A stretch of 32,288 nt of DNA. Origin: an uncultured Leptotrichia sp. (GTDB lineage Bacteria > Fusobacteriota > Fusobacteriia > Fusobacteriales > Leptotrichiaceae). The notes beneath the pieces are model-generated. The model ran no database searches. It was not told the DNA's origin and worked only from the letters and a program-made list of their open reading frames with translations. The stretch lies in NCBI GenBank assembly GCA_937925095.1, contig CALEXX010000002.1:1-32288 (forward strand). Direction: 5' to 3'. Shown here in pieces: positions 24,560 through 31,556 of this stretch (its first letter is position 1; each line of letters starts with the position of its first letter). The position numbers and the translations under genes are program-made.

Positions 24560-24612
24560 AGACTATTTCAAATTTATATAGTATAATACACGTATAAATT
24601 TAGAAATAGTCT
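24560..24612 (+). repeat. Long inverted repeat enclosing a TATAAT box upstream of tusA
   Basis: The arms AGACTATTTC and AAATTTATA (24560-24578) pair with TATAAATTT and GAAATAGTCT (24593-24612), 19 bp with one bulged A. The 14-nt centre contains TATAAT (24582-24587), a plausible -10 for tusA. The right arm is followed by T-rich sequence, so it also resembles a terminator, but no plus-strand gene lies upstream to be terminated. The remaining bases of the gap between the lipoprotein gene and tusA are the operon promoter and operator. Confidence 0.65.
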
Positions 24613-24640
24613 TTTAATTTATTTTTAGAAAGGAAAAGTT

Positions 24641-24856
24641 ATGATTAAAATAGATTGCCTTGGATACAGCTGTCCTATTCCTGTAATTAAATTAAAGCAG
24701 AAACACTCCCTCATTATGGAAGGAGAGGAAATTCTTCTTGTTACAGACCACAACCTTGCCGTAGAAAATATTGAATATTACTGTAATTTAAATAAATTTA
24801 AATGCTCTTCAGAAGAAGTCATAGATGGTGTGTGGGAAATCACCATTAGCAAATAA
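24641..24856 (+). CDS. TusA family sulfurtransferase (SirA-like)
   Basis: A 71-residue protein with the family CPxP motif (CPIP, Cys11) in LGYSCPIPVIKLKQ. In E. coli, TusA relays sulfur from cysteine desulfurase for tRNA thiouridine; other family members accompany YedE-type sulfur or selenium transporters. The reactive Cys11 is present, together with a second Cys6 in DCLGYSC. The later strand EEILLVTDHNLAVENIEYYC replaces the usual VTDPAA pattern. ATG 24641 follows AAAGGA. It ends 11 bp inside the end of the convergent LysR gene, and no YedE-like gene is in view, so its partner is unknown. Confidence 0.88.
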   Translation: MIKIDCLGYSCPIPVIKLKQKHSLIMEGEEILLVTDHNLAVENIEYYCNLNKFKCSSEEVIDGVWEITISK

Positions 24857-25733
24857 TTTTCTTTATATATTTTTCCATATAGGAAATTACCCTTTTCATC
24901 CCACCTGTATGGGAATTTCTTTTTATCATGCTTATATTCTGAGTTATTGAAACTTGCTCAACATCTACGATTTTTACTTCCTTATGGTAAAGTTCTTTTT
25001 TTATTGTAGAATAAGGCAGAAATGCCATTCCATATCCGTTGATGATGCACGATTTTATTGCATCCACACTTTCCAGGTTATATGTAAATTTATAATTTTC
25101 AAAATTATTGATAAATTTTGTTACAACTTTTACGACCTCATTTTCTCCTGACATTTTTATAAGATCATATTTATTTAGATCCTTTACTTTTATTGAATCA
25201 GGAAATGAACCCAAAATATTTGATGCAACGAGCACAATTTTTTCTTCAAATATTTTTTTCCCTGATAAAGCTTCGTTGCTATTAATATTTTCCGTTACAA
25301 AACCTATATCACATCTTTCCCTTAGAAGTTCTTCCTCTATGACAGAACTGCTTTCCCTGCTGTTCAGTTCCACTGAAACATTGGGATAATGCTTTTTCAA
25401 ATGATAAACGACACATGGAAGGGAATAATTACATATTGTAGATACTGCAGATATTTTGATTTTCATTGAATTATTCTTTGCATCTTCTATTTCTTCCCTC
25501 ATTTCATCCAGACATTCCTCAAACATTGAAAAATACTTATATACGATTTTTCCTTCTTTTGTCAGTTCAATACCTTTGTTGCTTCGAGTAAACAACTTTG
25601 CATTAAACTCTTTTTCAAGCTTCTTCAGCTGCTGAGATAACGCCGGCTGGGAAATGAATAATTCATTTGCAGCCTTTGAGATACTACCTGTTTCAACTAC
25701 TTTTAAAAACAGGTTATAAACATCATTTATCAT
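24846..25733 (-). CDS. LysR family transcriptional regulator
   Basis: A 295-residue regulator. The winged helix-turn-helix spans residues 1-60 (FLKVVETGSISKAANELFIS and QPALSQQLKKLEKEF). The effector-binding domain occupies residues 88-295, starting IKISAVSTICNYSLPCVVYHL. The frame begins at GTG 25754, but AAAGGGAG is ideally placed for the ATG at 25733. It is convergent with tusA (stops overlap by 11 bp) and divergent from trpS, so its operator probably lies in the 218-bp gap before trpS, where direct and inverted repeats are found. The effector is unknown. CysB/Cbl-like control of sulfur genes would fit tusA, but this is speculation. Confidence 0.9.
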   Translation of the reverse strand: MINDVYNLFLKVVETGSISKAANELFISQPALSQQLKKLEKEFNAKLFTRSNKGIELTKEGKIVYKYFSMFEECLDEMREEIEDAKNNSMKIKISAVSTICNYSLPCVVYHLKKHYPNVSVELNSRESSSVIEEELLRERCDIGFVTENINSNEALSGKKIFEEKIVLVASNILGSFPDSIKVKDLNKYDLIKMSGENEVVKVVTKFINNFENYKFTYNLESVDAIKSCIINGYGMAFLPYSTIKKELYHKEVKIVDVEQVSITQNISMIKRNSHTGGMKRVISYMEKYIKKIIC

Positions 25734-25800
25734 AGTTAACTCCCTTTCGCACACTTTATTTTGTAATCGGAATTTTTATTAAAAAATCCTATTATTTTTC

Positions 25801-25873
25801 GTTTATATGATTAGTTATTTATATTATAAACTAAAAAGATTTTTTTTACAATATCAGATTTTTTTTATAATTT
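25801..25873. promoter_or_regulatory. Direct and inverted repeats in the LysR/trpS intergenic region
   Basis: A 7-bp inverted repeat GTTTATA/TATAAAC (25801-25807 and 25825-25831) and two copies of AGATTTTTTTTA with a 19-bp period (25837 and 25856). They lie upstream of both divergent genes. LysR sites usually contain spaced inverted repeats, so this is a candidate operator. No T-box leader is visible before trpS. Confidence 0.35.
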
Positions 25874-25951
25874 CCGTTATTATATTTGATAAATCGTATA
25901 TAATATGTTATTATTTACCTATCAATATTTACAATAAACAAGGAGGTTTTA

Positions 25952-26926
25952 ATGAGAAGTTTATCAGGTATTCAACCTAGCGGTATCCTACATATAGGAA
26001 ATTATTTTGGAGCAATAAAACAGTTTGTGGAACTTCAGGATCAGTATGAAGGTTTCTACTTTCTTGCTAATTATCATGCTCTTACATCTTCTCCTAATGG
26101 TGAAAATTTGAAACAAAATACAATAGAAGTTATTTTAGATTATCTTGCTCTGGGTCTTGATCCGGAAAAATCTACACTGTTCCTGCAGTCAGATGTACCT
26201 GAACATACAGAACTGGCATGGATTTTAGCAAATGTTACGCCAATGGGTCTGATTGAAAGGGCTCATTCGTATAAAGACAAGATTACAAAGGGAATTAAGC
26301 CTAATATGGGATTATTCACATATCCTATATTAATGGCTGCAGATATACTTATGTACGATCCTGATATAGTGCCTGTTGGAAAAGATCAGAAACAGCACGT
26401 GGAAATTACAAGGGACATTGCAATTAAATTTAACGAAACATATGGAAAGGAAGTCTTCAAGCTTCCAAAGGAAAAAATTGTGGAAAGTGTTGCTGTCGTT
26501 CCTGGAACTGACGGAGATAAAATGAGTAAGTCATATGGAAATGTTATAAATATGTTCTTTTCTAAAAAGGAACTAAAAAAACAGATTATGAGTATTGTTA
26601 CTGATTCTACTCCTCTTGAAGAGCCTAAAAATCCAGACAATAACATTACAAAACTGTATTCTCTTTTTGCTACTGAAGCTGAAACTGAAGAGCTTAAACA
26701 GAAATTTCTGGCTGGAAACTTTGGTTATGGACATGCAAAAACTGAGTTACTTGATAAATTTATGGATTATTTTACTCCATTCAGGGAAAAACGTGAAGAA
26801 CTTGTAAATAATATGGACTATGTATATGAAATTCTTCAGAAAGGTGCTGAAAAAGCCCGTTCAATCGCCACTGTAAAAATGGATGAAGTTAGAAGCGTAG
26901 TGGGGTTACTGGATAAGAATTATTAG
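25952..26926 (+). CDS. trpS: Tryptophan-tRNA ligase
   Basis: A 324-residue class Ic aminoacyl-tRNA synthetase that charges tRNA-Trp. The HIGH-equivalent is HIGN at residues 14-17, and the KMSKS loop is intact at 190-194 (DGDKMSKSYGN). Specificity segments of bacterial TrpRS such as LQSDVPEHTELAWIL, TYPILMAADILMY and VGKDQKQHVEITRDIA are all present. The C-terminal helical anticodon-binding part follows, with GYGHAKTELLDKFMDYF. Length is normal. ATG 25952 follows AAGGAGG. It is monocistronic, with a strong terminator 19 bp after the stop. Confidence 0.97.
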   Translation: MRSLSGIQPSGILHIGNYFGAIKQFVELQDQYEGFYFLANYHALTSSPNGENLKQNTIEVILDYLALGLDPEKSTLFLQSDVPEHTELAWILANVTPMGLIERAHSYKDKITKGIKPNMGLFTYPILMAADILMYDPDIVPVGKDQKQHVEITRDIAIKFNETYGKEVFKLPKEKIVESVAVVPGTDGDKMSKSYGNVINMFFSKKELKKQIMSIVTDSTPLEEPKNPDNNITKLYSLFATEAETEELKQKFLAGNFGYGHAKTELLDKFMDYFTPFREKREELVNNMDYVYEILQKGAEKARSIATVKMDEVRSVVGLLDKNY

Positions 26927-26944
26927 GATTTGAATAAATGATAG

Positions 26945-26984
26945 AAAAACAGCTCTAACTTGAATAGATTAGGGCTGTTTTTTT
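26945..26984 (+). terminator. Intrinsic terminator of trpS
   Basis: AAAAACAGCTCTAA (26945-26958) pairs with TTAGGGCTGTTTTT (26969-26982), one G-U, 10-nt loop, T7-8 tail. Confidence 0.9.
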
Positions 26985-27015
26985 GTATGTTCTTCTGCTA
27001 TTAATTCAAACTAAG

Positions 27016-27249
27016 CTAAATTCTATCAAGTATTTCATTTACAAATTTACATTTTATTTTAAATTCTTTTATTTTCTCAATATCCATATTTGACAATACT
27101 TTAAGTTCTTTTCCTATTTTTTCATATATTTTTTTTAATACCAAATTTTCTTCAAGATTATCTCCCAGTCTTCTAAAATTTGCCATAACTTCCCAACCTA
27201 ATTCTTTTGCTATTTCTTGTTCCAGTGTTATTTCATAATTTTTATCCAT
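27016..27249 (-). CDS. Small hypothetical protein (77 aa)
   Basis: A charged, soluble, probably helical protein of 77 residues (MDKNYEITLEQEIAKELGWE at the start) rich in Lys, Glu and Ile, with no hydrophobic segment and no motif I recognise. The ribosome binding site AAGGGAGAAG is good. It starts 19 bp after the stop of another small frame (27269-27400) on the same strand, so the two look like a small operon in a region of short accessory genes. Two small adjacent genes could be a toxin-antitoxin pair, but neither sequence shows a known toxin fold. Confidence 0.6.
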   Translation of the reverse strand: MDKNYEITLEQEIAKELGWEVMANFRRLGDNLEENLVLKKIYEKIGKELKVLSNMDIEKIKEFKIKCKFVNEILDRI

Positions 27250-27268
27250 ATTTCTTCTCCCTTTTTAC

Positions 27269-27400
27269 CTAATAAATTTTTGATAAAGATTCAAACAAAT
27301 ATACTTTTAATTCTTTTCGTTCAAAATTCTTTTCTAAATATTTTTTAGCTGTATCATTCAAACAACTTTTTATTTTTCTAAAGATTCCTATATTTTTCAT
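27269..27400 (-). CDS. Small hypothetical basic protein (43 aa)
   Basis: A 43-codon frame (MKNIGIFRKIKSCLNDTAKK at the start) rich in Lys, Leu and Phe with amphipathic helical character and no clear membrane span. Its ribosome binding site is weak (TTAGG at 9 nt). Codon use resembles the neighbours, and it ends 19 bp before the start of the 77-residue gene, which suggests translation in series. Its start lies opposite the promoter of the VbhA-like gene. I do not recognise the protein. Confidence 0.4.
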   Translation of the reverse strand: MKNIGIFRKIKSCLNDTAKKYLEKNFERKELKVYLFESLSKIY

Positions 27401-27416
27401 ATAAAACCTAAATATA

Positions 27417-27425
27417 TGTTATAAT
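27417..27425 (+). promoter_or_regulatory. Extended -10 promoter, VbhA-like gene
   Basis: TGT-TATAAT (27417-27425), predicted start near 27432, 29 nt before the ATG at 27461. No clear -35. Confidence 0.55.
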
Positions 27426-27460
27426 AATTAAATAATATCAATTTTTATGGAGGAATGACA

Positions 27461-27634
27461 ATGAGAAAATTAAATCCAGAAATAGAAAAAAGATTAAGTA
27501 GTGCAATATATAACGTTGAACTTGCATGTGGGAAATGTTCTGTAGAAGAAATTGAAATTTTAAGAAAAAGTGCATATGGTGAAATTTCAGATGAAGAATT
27601 TAAAAAACAAATATTATTACTTGTAAAAAAATAG
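27461..27634 (+). CDS. VbhA-like small antitoxin-domain protein (57 aa)
   Basis: A 57-residue protein, too short for most gene callers, with an excellent TGGAGGAATG-type ribosome binding site and its own promoter. The pattern LNPEIEKRLSSAIYNVELAC followed by EEIEILRKSAYGEISDEEFKK resembles the VbhA antitoxin family, whose helix inhibits Fic-domain AMP transferases through an (S/T)xxxE(G/N) motif. In my hand alignment the motif positions are Asn and Ala (NVELAC), so the inhibitory Ser and Glu appear to be lost. No Fic gene is in the window. It may be an orphan regulator or a remnant. The family call rests on the GEIS segment and length. Confidence 0.55.
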   Translation: MRKLNPEIEKRLSSAIYNVELACGKCSVEEIEILRKSAYGEISDEEFKKQILLLVKK

Positions 27635-27671
27635 AATTTTTTTAATTTTCGTCACTGAAATATATCAGATT

Positions 27672-27886
27672 TCACTTTGAAACATAATTACTCTTAATGG
27701 TGTAAATTTTTTTATTGAATTCTATTTCTTTTTCTGATATTACTGCCATTGTTTCTCACTTTTTTTCAGTTTTCAACTACTTTTCCAATTTGTGTATTTG
27801 CTCCAATCCTCTGTTATCATTTCAGCTGTAATTATTTGACAATAACCTAAAAAGTTTTCTTTAAAACTAATATCTTTTACTGATTT
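27672..27886 (-). pseudogene. Possible decayed gene remnants
   Basis: The 232-bp gap after the VbhA-like gene contains two short open stretches on the minus strand: 27886-27773 (38 codons, no start, ending TEDWSKYTNWKSS) and 27749-27672 (25 codons from an ATG with a poor ribosome site). The first looks protein-like in composition (Trp, Tyr, Asp) but has no initiation signal. They may be pieces of one broken gene. Support is weak. Confidence 0.2.
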
Positions 27887-28079
27887 TTATACGAAGTATT
27901 TTAAATATAATAAAAATTATTGAGAATATTGTAATTAAAGGACTTACAGTAAACATGAATATTAAAAATATTGATAATAAAACCAAAGTTGGAAAAGAGA
28001 TTATAATTCCTAGTACAATAATTATTACAATTTCTAATGGATTATAATGTTTTTCATTATTAAATTTTATAGTTTTCAT
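27867..28079 (-). CDS. Small membrane protein (70 aa)
   Basis: A 70-residue protein with a polar N-terminus (MKTIKFNNEKHYNPLE), two long hydrophobic segments (about residues 17-38 and 40-62) and a basic C-terminus (RIKISKRY), so both ends should face the cytoplasm. ATG 28079 has GGAG at 9 nt; a frame extension to TTG 28088 overlaps this site and is unlikely. No family recognised. It sits next to the old end of the CRISPR array and is not part of the cas operon as far as can be seen. Confidence 0.55.
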   Translation of the reverse strand: MKTIKFNNEKHYNPLEIVIIIVLGIIISFPTLVLLSIFLIFMFTVSPLITIFSIIFIIFKILRIKISKRY

Positions 28080-28168
28080 TAATCTCAACTCCTATTGTTA
28101 ATTGTGTTTTACATATTATACTACTTAGCTGGAAAAAAGAAAATAATATATAAAATAGGATAAGAGTA

Positions 28169-28336
28169 CTTATGTTTATATTATATTTTACATTACTCTC
28201 AAACTAATAAAACCAAAAGATATAGACCTTCTAGGTTTGAATACTATCTGAATTTACATTACTCTCAAACTCTTTTGTAACTCTTGATAATACATCCATT
28301 GTTTGAATACTATCTGAATTTACATTACACTTTGCT
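28169..28336 (-). CRISPR. Remnant of a second, type II-like CRISPR array (36-nt repeat)
   Basis: A 36-nt sequence (28235-28270) begins GTTTGAGAGTAATG and ends AGATAGTATTCAAAC on the minus strand, with the GTTTGA/TCAAAC ends usual for Cas9-associated repeats. The spacer-like flanks are 30 nt on each side (28205-28234 and 28271-28300), the normal type II spacer length. The next copy starts at 28301 and is identical for 28 nt, then continues as the 30-nt I-B repeat. On the other side a third copy (28169-28204) keeps only its last 18 nt on the plus strand, as expected of a degenerate terminal repeat. So three repeat units and two spacers of a different array are fused to the leader-distal end of the I-B array. 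Assignment to type II rests on repeat length, ends and spacer size; no cas9 is in view. Confidence 0.75.
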
Positions 28337-29991
28337 ACTATTAATACCCTGTTTAACCAACCTTTTAAAAAATCTTCCTGTGTATTTACATTACACTTTG
28401 CTACTATTAATACACTGCATTTCTTTCGTTTGACATTTCCATGATGGTCATTTACATTACACTTTGCTACTATTAATACATACGCCCCCATTGCAATCGC
28501 AACAGCTATAACTATATTTACATTACACTTTGCTACTATTAATACTATTTATAAACTTCTTCATCCCTATCCTGATGTTCATTTACATTACACTTTGCTA
28601 CTATTAATACCCTGTTTAACCAACCTTTTAAAAAATCTTCCTGTGTATTTACATTACACTTTGCTACTATTAATACCAGAGACGAAAAGGCTAAGCAATT
28701 CTATCATTCTAATTTACATTACACTTTGCTACTATTAATACCAGGTAAATCTGTGCCCATATGTCCTTGAGTCCGTTATTTACATTACACTTTGCTACTA
28801 TTAATACCCGTACATACTTTTTTTATAACTTCACTCTTACTGATTTACATTACACTTTGCTACTATTAATACAAATTATATTTTAAATTCACTTTTTCAG
28901 AAATTATTATTTACATTACACTTTGCTACTATTAATACATAAATAATATTTTACTAAAATCGCCCAATAATAGATTTACATTACACTTTGCTACTATTAA
29001 TACGAACTATGCGTTTAATGTGACACCTTCAGTTCCGTTATTTACATTACACTTTGCTACTATTAATACTGCAGGGAGGACATTAAATGCCGAGGAATAC
29101 GAGCATTTACATTACACTTTGCTACTATTAATACTTTTTGCATTTTTTCCATATTTCCTGCCACTTATGCATTTACATTACACTTTGCTACTATTAATAC
29201 GAATTCAAAAAATTAAAGGGAAAAGGTTACGATTATATTTACATTACACTTTGCTACTATTAATACTAATTTCATGATTCTATCATATTCAGCTAATTCT
29301 TCATTTACATTACACTTTGCTACTATTAATACTAACATTAATTCCTCTGAAAATACTTCAATATTATCATTTACATTACACTTTGCTACTATTAATACCG
29401 TGAGCTTATCTGCTTTAATTAAGCTGACTTGAATATTTACATTACACTTTGCTACTATTAATACACTTGTGGAAATCACGATGCCTTCCAAAACTCCCAT
29501 ATTTACATTACACTTTGCTACTATTAATACTTACTTCAAATTTCATTTTTTCCTCCTTATACGAAATTTACATTACACTTTGCTACTATTAATACTGAAA
29601 TAAAAGAACTGGAAAAAGAGTCATCATCACTATTTACATTACACTTTGCTACTATTAATACAACTGTTTTTTAATGATGTGGACGAAGAACATGACAATT
29701 TACATTACACTTTGCTACTATTAATACAACTGTTTTTTAATGATGTGGACGAAGAACATGACAATTTACATTACACTTTGCTACTATTAATACCAGGCTT
29801 GCATAATGCCCCCGTACTGCTTTCGAAAAATTTACATTACACTTTGCTACTATTAATACCCAAAATTATTATACCATTTCTCAAGATTCAGAGCAATTTA
29901 CATTACACTTTGCTACTATTAATACCTACATGCCCGTTAATTCTGACTTTCACACATGTCTATTTACATTACACTTTGCTACTATTAATAC
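28318..29991 (-). CRISPR. Subtype I-B CRISPR array, 26 repeats, 25 spacers
   Basis: Twenty-six apparently identical 30-nt repeats, with spacers of 35-36 nt. On the transcribed (minus) strand the repeat starts GTATTAATAGTAGC and ends in the 8-nt handle ATGTAAAT, the same ending as the subtype I-B repeats of Clostridioides difficile. The leader is at the high-coordinate end next to cas2, and repeat decay is at the low end, so new spacers enter at 29991. Two spacers occur twice: 28348-28383 equals 28611-28646, and 29662-29697 equals 29728-29763. Several spacers are open in one frame and look protein-coding in origin. The array belongs to the cas3-cas4-cas1-cas2 operon upstream. The last repeat (28318-28347) is shared with the type II-like unit. 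Confidence 0.97.
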
Positions 29992-30044
29992 AGTTATTCA
30001 TTTTACTCAATATTTATAATATCATGTTTCTATTTTTTTGTCGA
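29992..30044 (-). promoter_or_regulatory. CRISPR leader and pre-crRNA promoter
   Basis: On the minus strand TCGACA (30044-30039), a 17-bp spacer and TATTAT (30021-30016) match five of six consensus bases each. The predicted start (about 30009) is 18 nt before the first repeat. The 150 bp between this and the cas2 stop are AT-rich, contain a second TGTCGAC at about 30173-30179 and a TTGACA near 30143, and show no convincing gene. Confidence 0.6.
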
Positions 30045-30194
30045 ACTCTAATTTTTTATAAAAAATAATGATATTCTCTAAATATTATTTTCCTAATTAT
30101 ACACTTAAACCCTATATTAACAATATTTTCAAAATTTCTGTCAATACCATATAGTTTTTCCATTATTAAAGGTCGACAGATTAAAAATTTTTCA

Positions 30195-30473
30195 TTAAAA
30201 AAAATTAGAAGTCTTGTCATCTTCCATTCCCCAGAATTCTTTTTCAAGCCATTTTTCCTGTCTTGTTTTAAATAATAAAACTGAATCCTTATCTTCCCTA
30301 ATATATATTTTTAACTCTAAATAAAGCTTTCTCAGCAATACTGGTGTTATTTCACCTTCAAAAACTGATTTCTGAATATGTGTTAAATATTTTTTACAAA
30401 TTTTAAAAACATTACGCGAAATTCTTGCTCCATTATCATCTGTTGAAATATCATACACTAATATAACATACAT
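30195..30473 (-). CDS. cas2: CRISPR-associated endonuclease Cas2
   Basis: A 92-residue ferredoxin-fold protein of the Cas1-Cas2 integrase, which captures and inserts new spacers. It starts MYVILVYDIS with the conserved Asp8 and continues ARISRNVFKICKKYLTHIQKSVFEGEI, the standard Cas2 core. The ATG at 30473 is 1 nt after the cas1 stop, with GGTGG as ribosome site, so the longer frame from 30500 is not used. Last gene of the cas operon, about 200 bp upstream of the array. Confidence 0.95.
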   Translation of the reverse strand: MYVILVYDISTDDNGARISRNVFKICKKYLTHIQKSVFEGEITPVLLRKLYLELKIYIREDKDSVLLFKTRQEKWLEKEFWGMEDDKTSNFF

Positions 30474-30474
30474 A

Positions 30475-31467
30475 TTACCACCATATTTTAAATCCTTCAT
30501 ATTTTTTATCTTCCATTAAATGTTTCACTATCTTATATGCTTCCAATCTCATAAGATGTCTATATGATACACTTCTTCCCAAATCTCTATGTTTTATAGT
30601 AGTTTCAAGTCTTTCGTTAAAAGTCTTTAAAATTAATTTTTGTGCTTTCTCTTTCATGTAAAAATAATTTGAATCTTTTGCAAAATCTTTTTCTGTTATC
30701 ATCTTTTTATTCAGCAAAGAAAAAATTACTCTATCAGCAAGCAAAGGCTTAAATATTTCAGCAAGATCAAGTGATAAAGAAAACCTTCTATCTCCTACAC
30801 TATGTAAATAACTTATCGTAGGGTTCAGCTGACTAACGTATATTTCAGACAGACAGGCAGTATAAACTAATGTGTTCAAAAAAGAAATCATAGTATTTAT
30901 CATATTATCAGGCGGTCTTTTTACTCTTTTTTCAAAATCAATTTCCTGATTTATAATAACATTCCAGCTGTCATAATAAATTTTTCTTATACTCCCTTCA
31001 ACTCCCATAAGTTCTTCAACGTTTTGTGTTCTAAAAATTCCTTTTTTCAAAGCTTTTATCTGTTCTATAATTTCTTCAAGTTCTTTTCCTCTTTCCTGAT
31101 AATATCTTAAATTTCTTAATATATTTGAACTTGCAGCATCAATTATCAGCTGTGCAATTTCTGTTCTTTTACTGTTATTTGTATAATTTTCAACCTGTTT
31201 AACAAATAATTTCCCTGAAACATTGGTTTCCTTAGGATAAAAAGTTCCTGTATAGAAACCATAGTAATTAAACACATGTACAGGTATTTTCAAAGTTGCA
31301 AGATAATTTAAACATTTTGTATTAAGGGAAACTTCACCAAATAAATATATGTCCCTTGTCATTTCTACCTTTATATCCTTGAATCTTCCATCCAATGCTG
31401 TTATTCTTACAACATTATCTTTCCTCTTTAATTCTCCATTTGAAAATATAAAATAACTTTCAGACAT
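30475..31467 (-). CDS. cas1: CRISPR-associated integrase Cas1, subtype I-B
   Basis: A 330-residue metal-dependent integrase. Metal and catalytic residues are present: Glu157 (LMGVEGSIRKIYYDSW), His222 (NPTISYLHSVG) and Asp234/Glu237 (SLSLDLAEIFKPLLAD). The N-terminal beta domain begins SESYFIFSNGELKRKDN, as in subtype I-B Cas1. ATG 31467 is preferred because AGGAG lies 9 nt upstream, whereas the ATG at 31476 would have no spacing. With Cas2 and Cas4 it builds the adaptation complex. It follows cas4 after a 90-bp gap that contains a 9-bp hairpin. Confidence 0.96.
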   Translation of the reverse strand: MSESYFIFSNGELKRKDNVVRITALDGRFKDIKVEMTRDIYLFGEVSLNTKCLNYLATLKIPVHVFNYYGFYTGTFYPKETNVSGKLFVKQVENYTNNSKRTEIAQLIIDAASSNILRNLRYYQERGKELEEIIEQIKALKKGIFRTQNVEELMGVEGSIRKIYYDSWNVIINQEIDFEKRVKRPPDNMINTMISFLNTLVYTACLSEIYVSQLNPTISYLHSVGDRRFSLSLDLAEIFKPLLADRVIFSLLNKKMITEKDFAKDSNYFYMKEKAQKLILKTFNERLETTIKHRDLGRSVSYRHLMRLEAYKIVKHLMEDKKYEGFKIWW

Positions 31468-31510
31468 TTTAATCATCTCCTGTTTTTCCTAAAGAATATA
31501 AGACTTAAAC

Positions 31511-31544
31511 TACTCATCTATTACAAAAATAGAACAGATGAGTA
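31511..31544. repeat. Hairpin between cas4 and cas1
   Basis: TACTCATCT (31511-31519) pairs with AGATGAGTA (31536-31544), 9 bp, with an inner CTATT/AATAG possibility. No T-run follows on the minus strand, so it may be a processing or stabilising structure rather than a terminator. Confidence 0.5.
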
Positions 31545-31556
31545 ATTATTTTAAAA

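Noticed and set aside
25755..25951. T-box leader upstream of trpS
   Set aside because: No T-box consensus (TGGNACCGCG-like) or antiterminator/terminator pair is present.
27672..27710. Possible tracrRNA anti-repeat for the type II-like repeat (ATTACTCTTAA on the plus strand)
   Set aside because: Only 11 bp of pairing including a wobble, no nexus or terminator hairpins after it, and no cas9 nearby.
28231..30068. Open frames of 73-140 codons within the CRISPR array (with repeated VLIVAKCNVN or LHYTLLLLI segments)
   Set aside because: They are translations of the 30-nt repeat, which has no stop in some frames; none has a ribosome binding site.
30056..30247. 63-codon frame between cas2 and the array
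   Set aside because: It overlaps the end of cas2 in another frame, has no good ribosome site, and covers the CRISPR leader and promoter.
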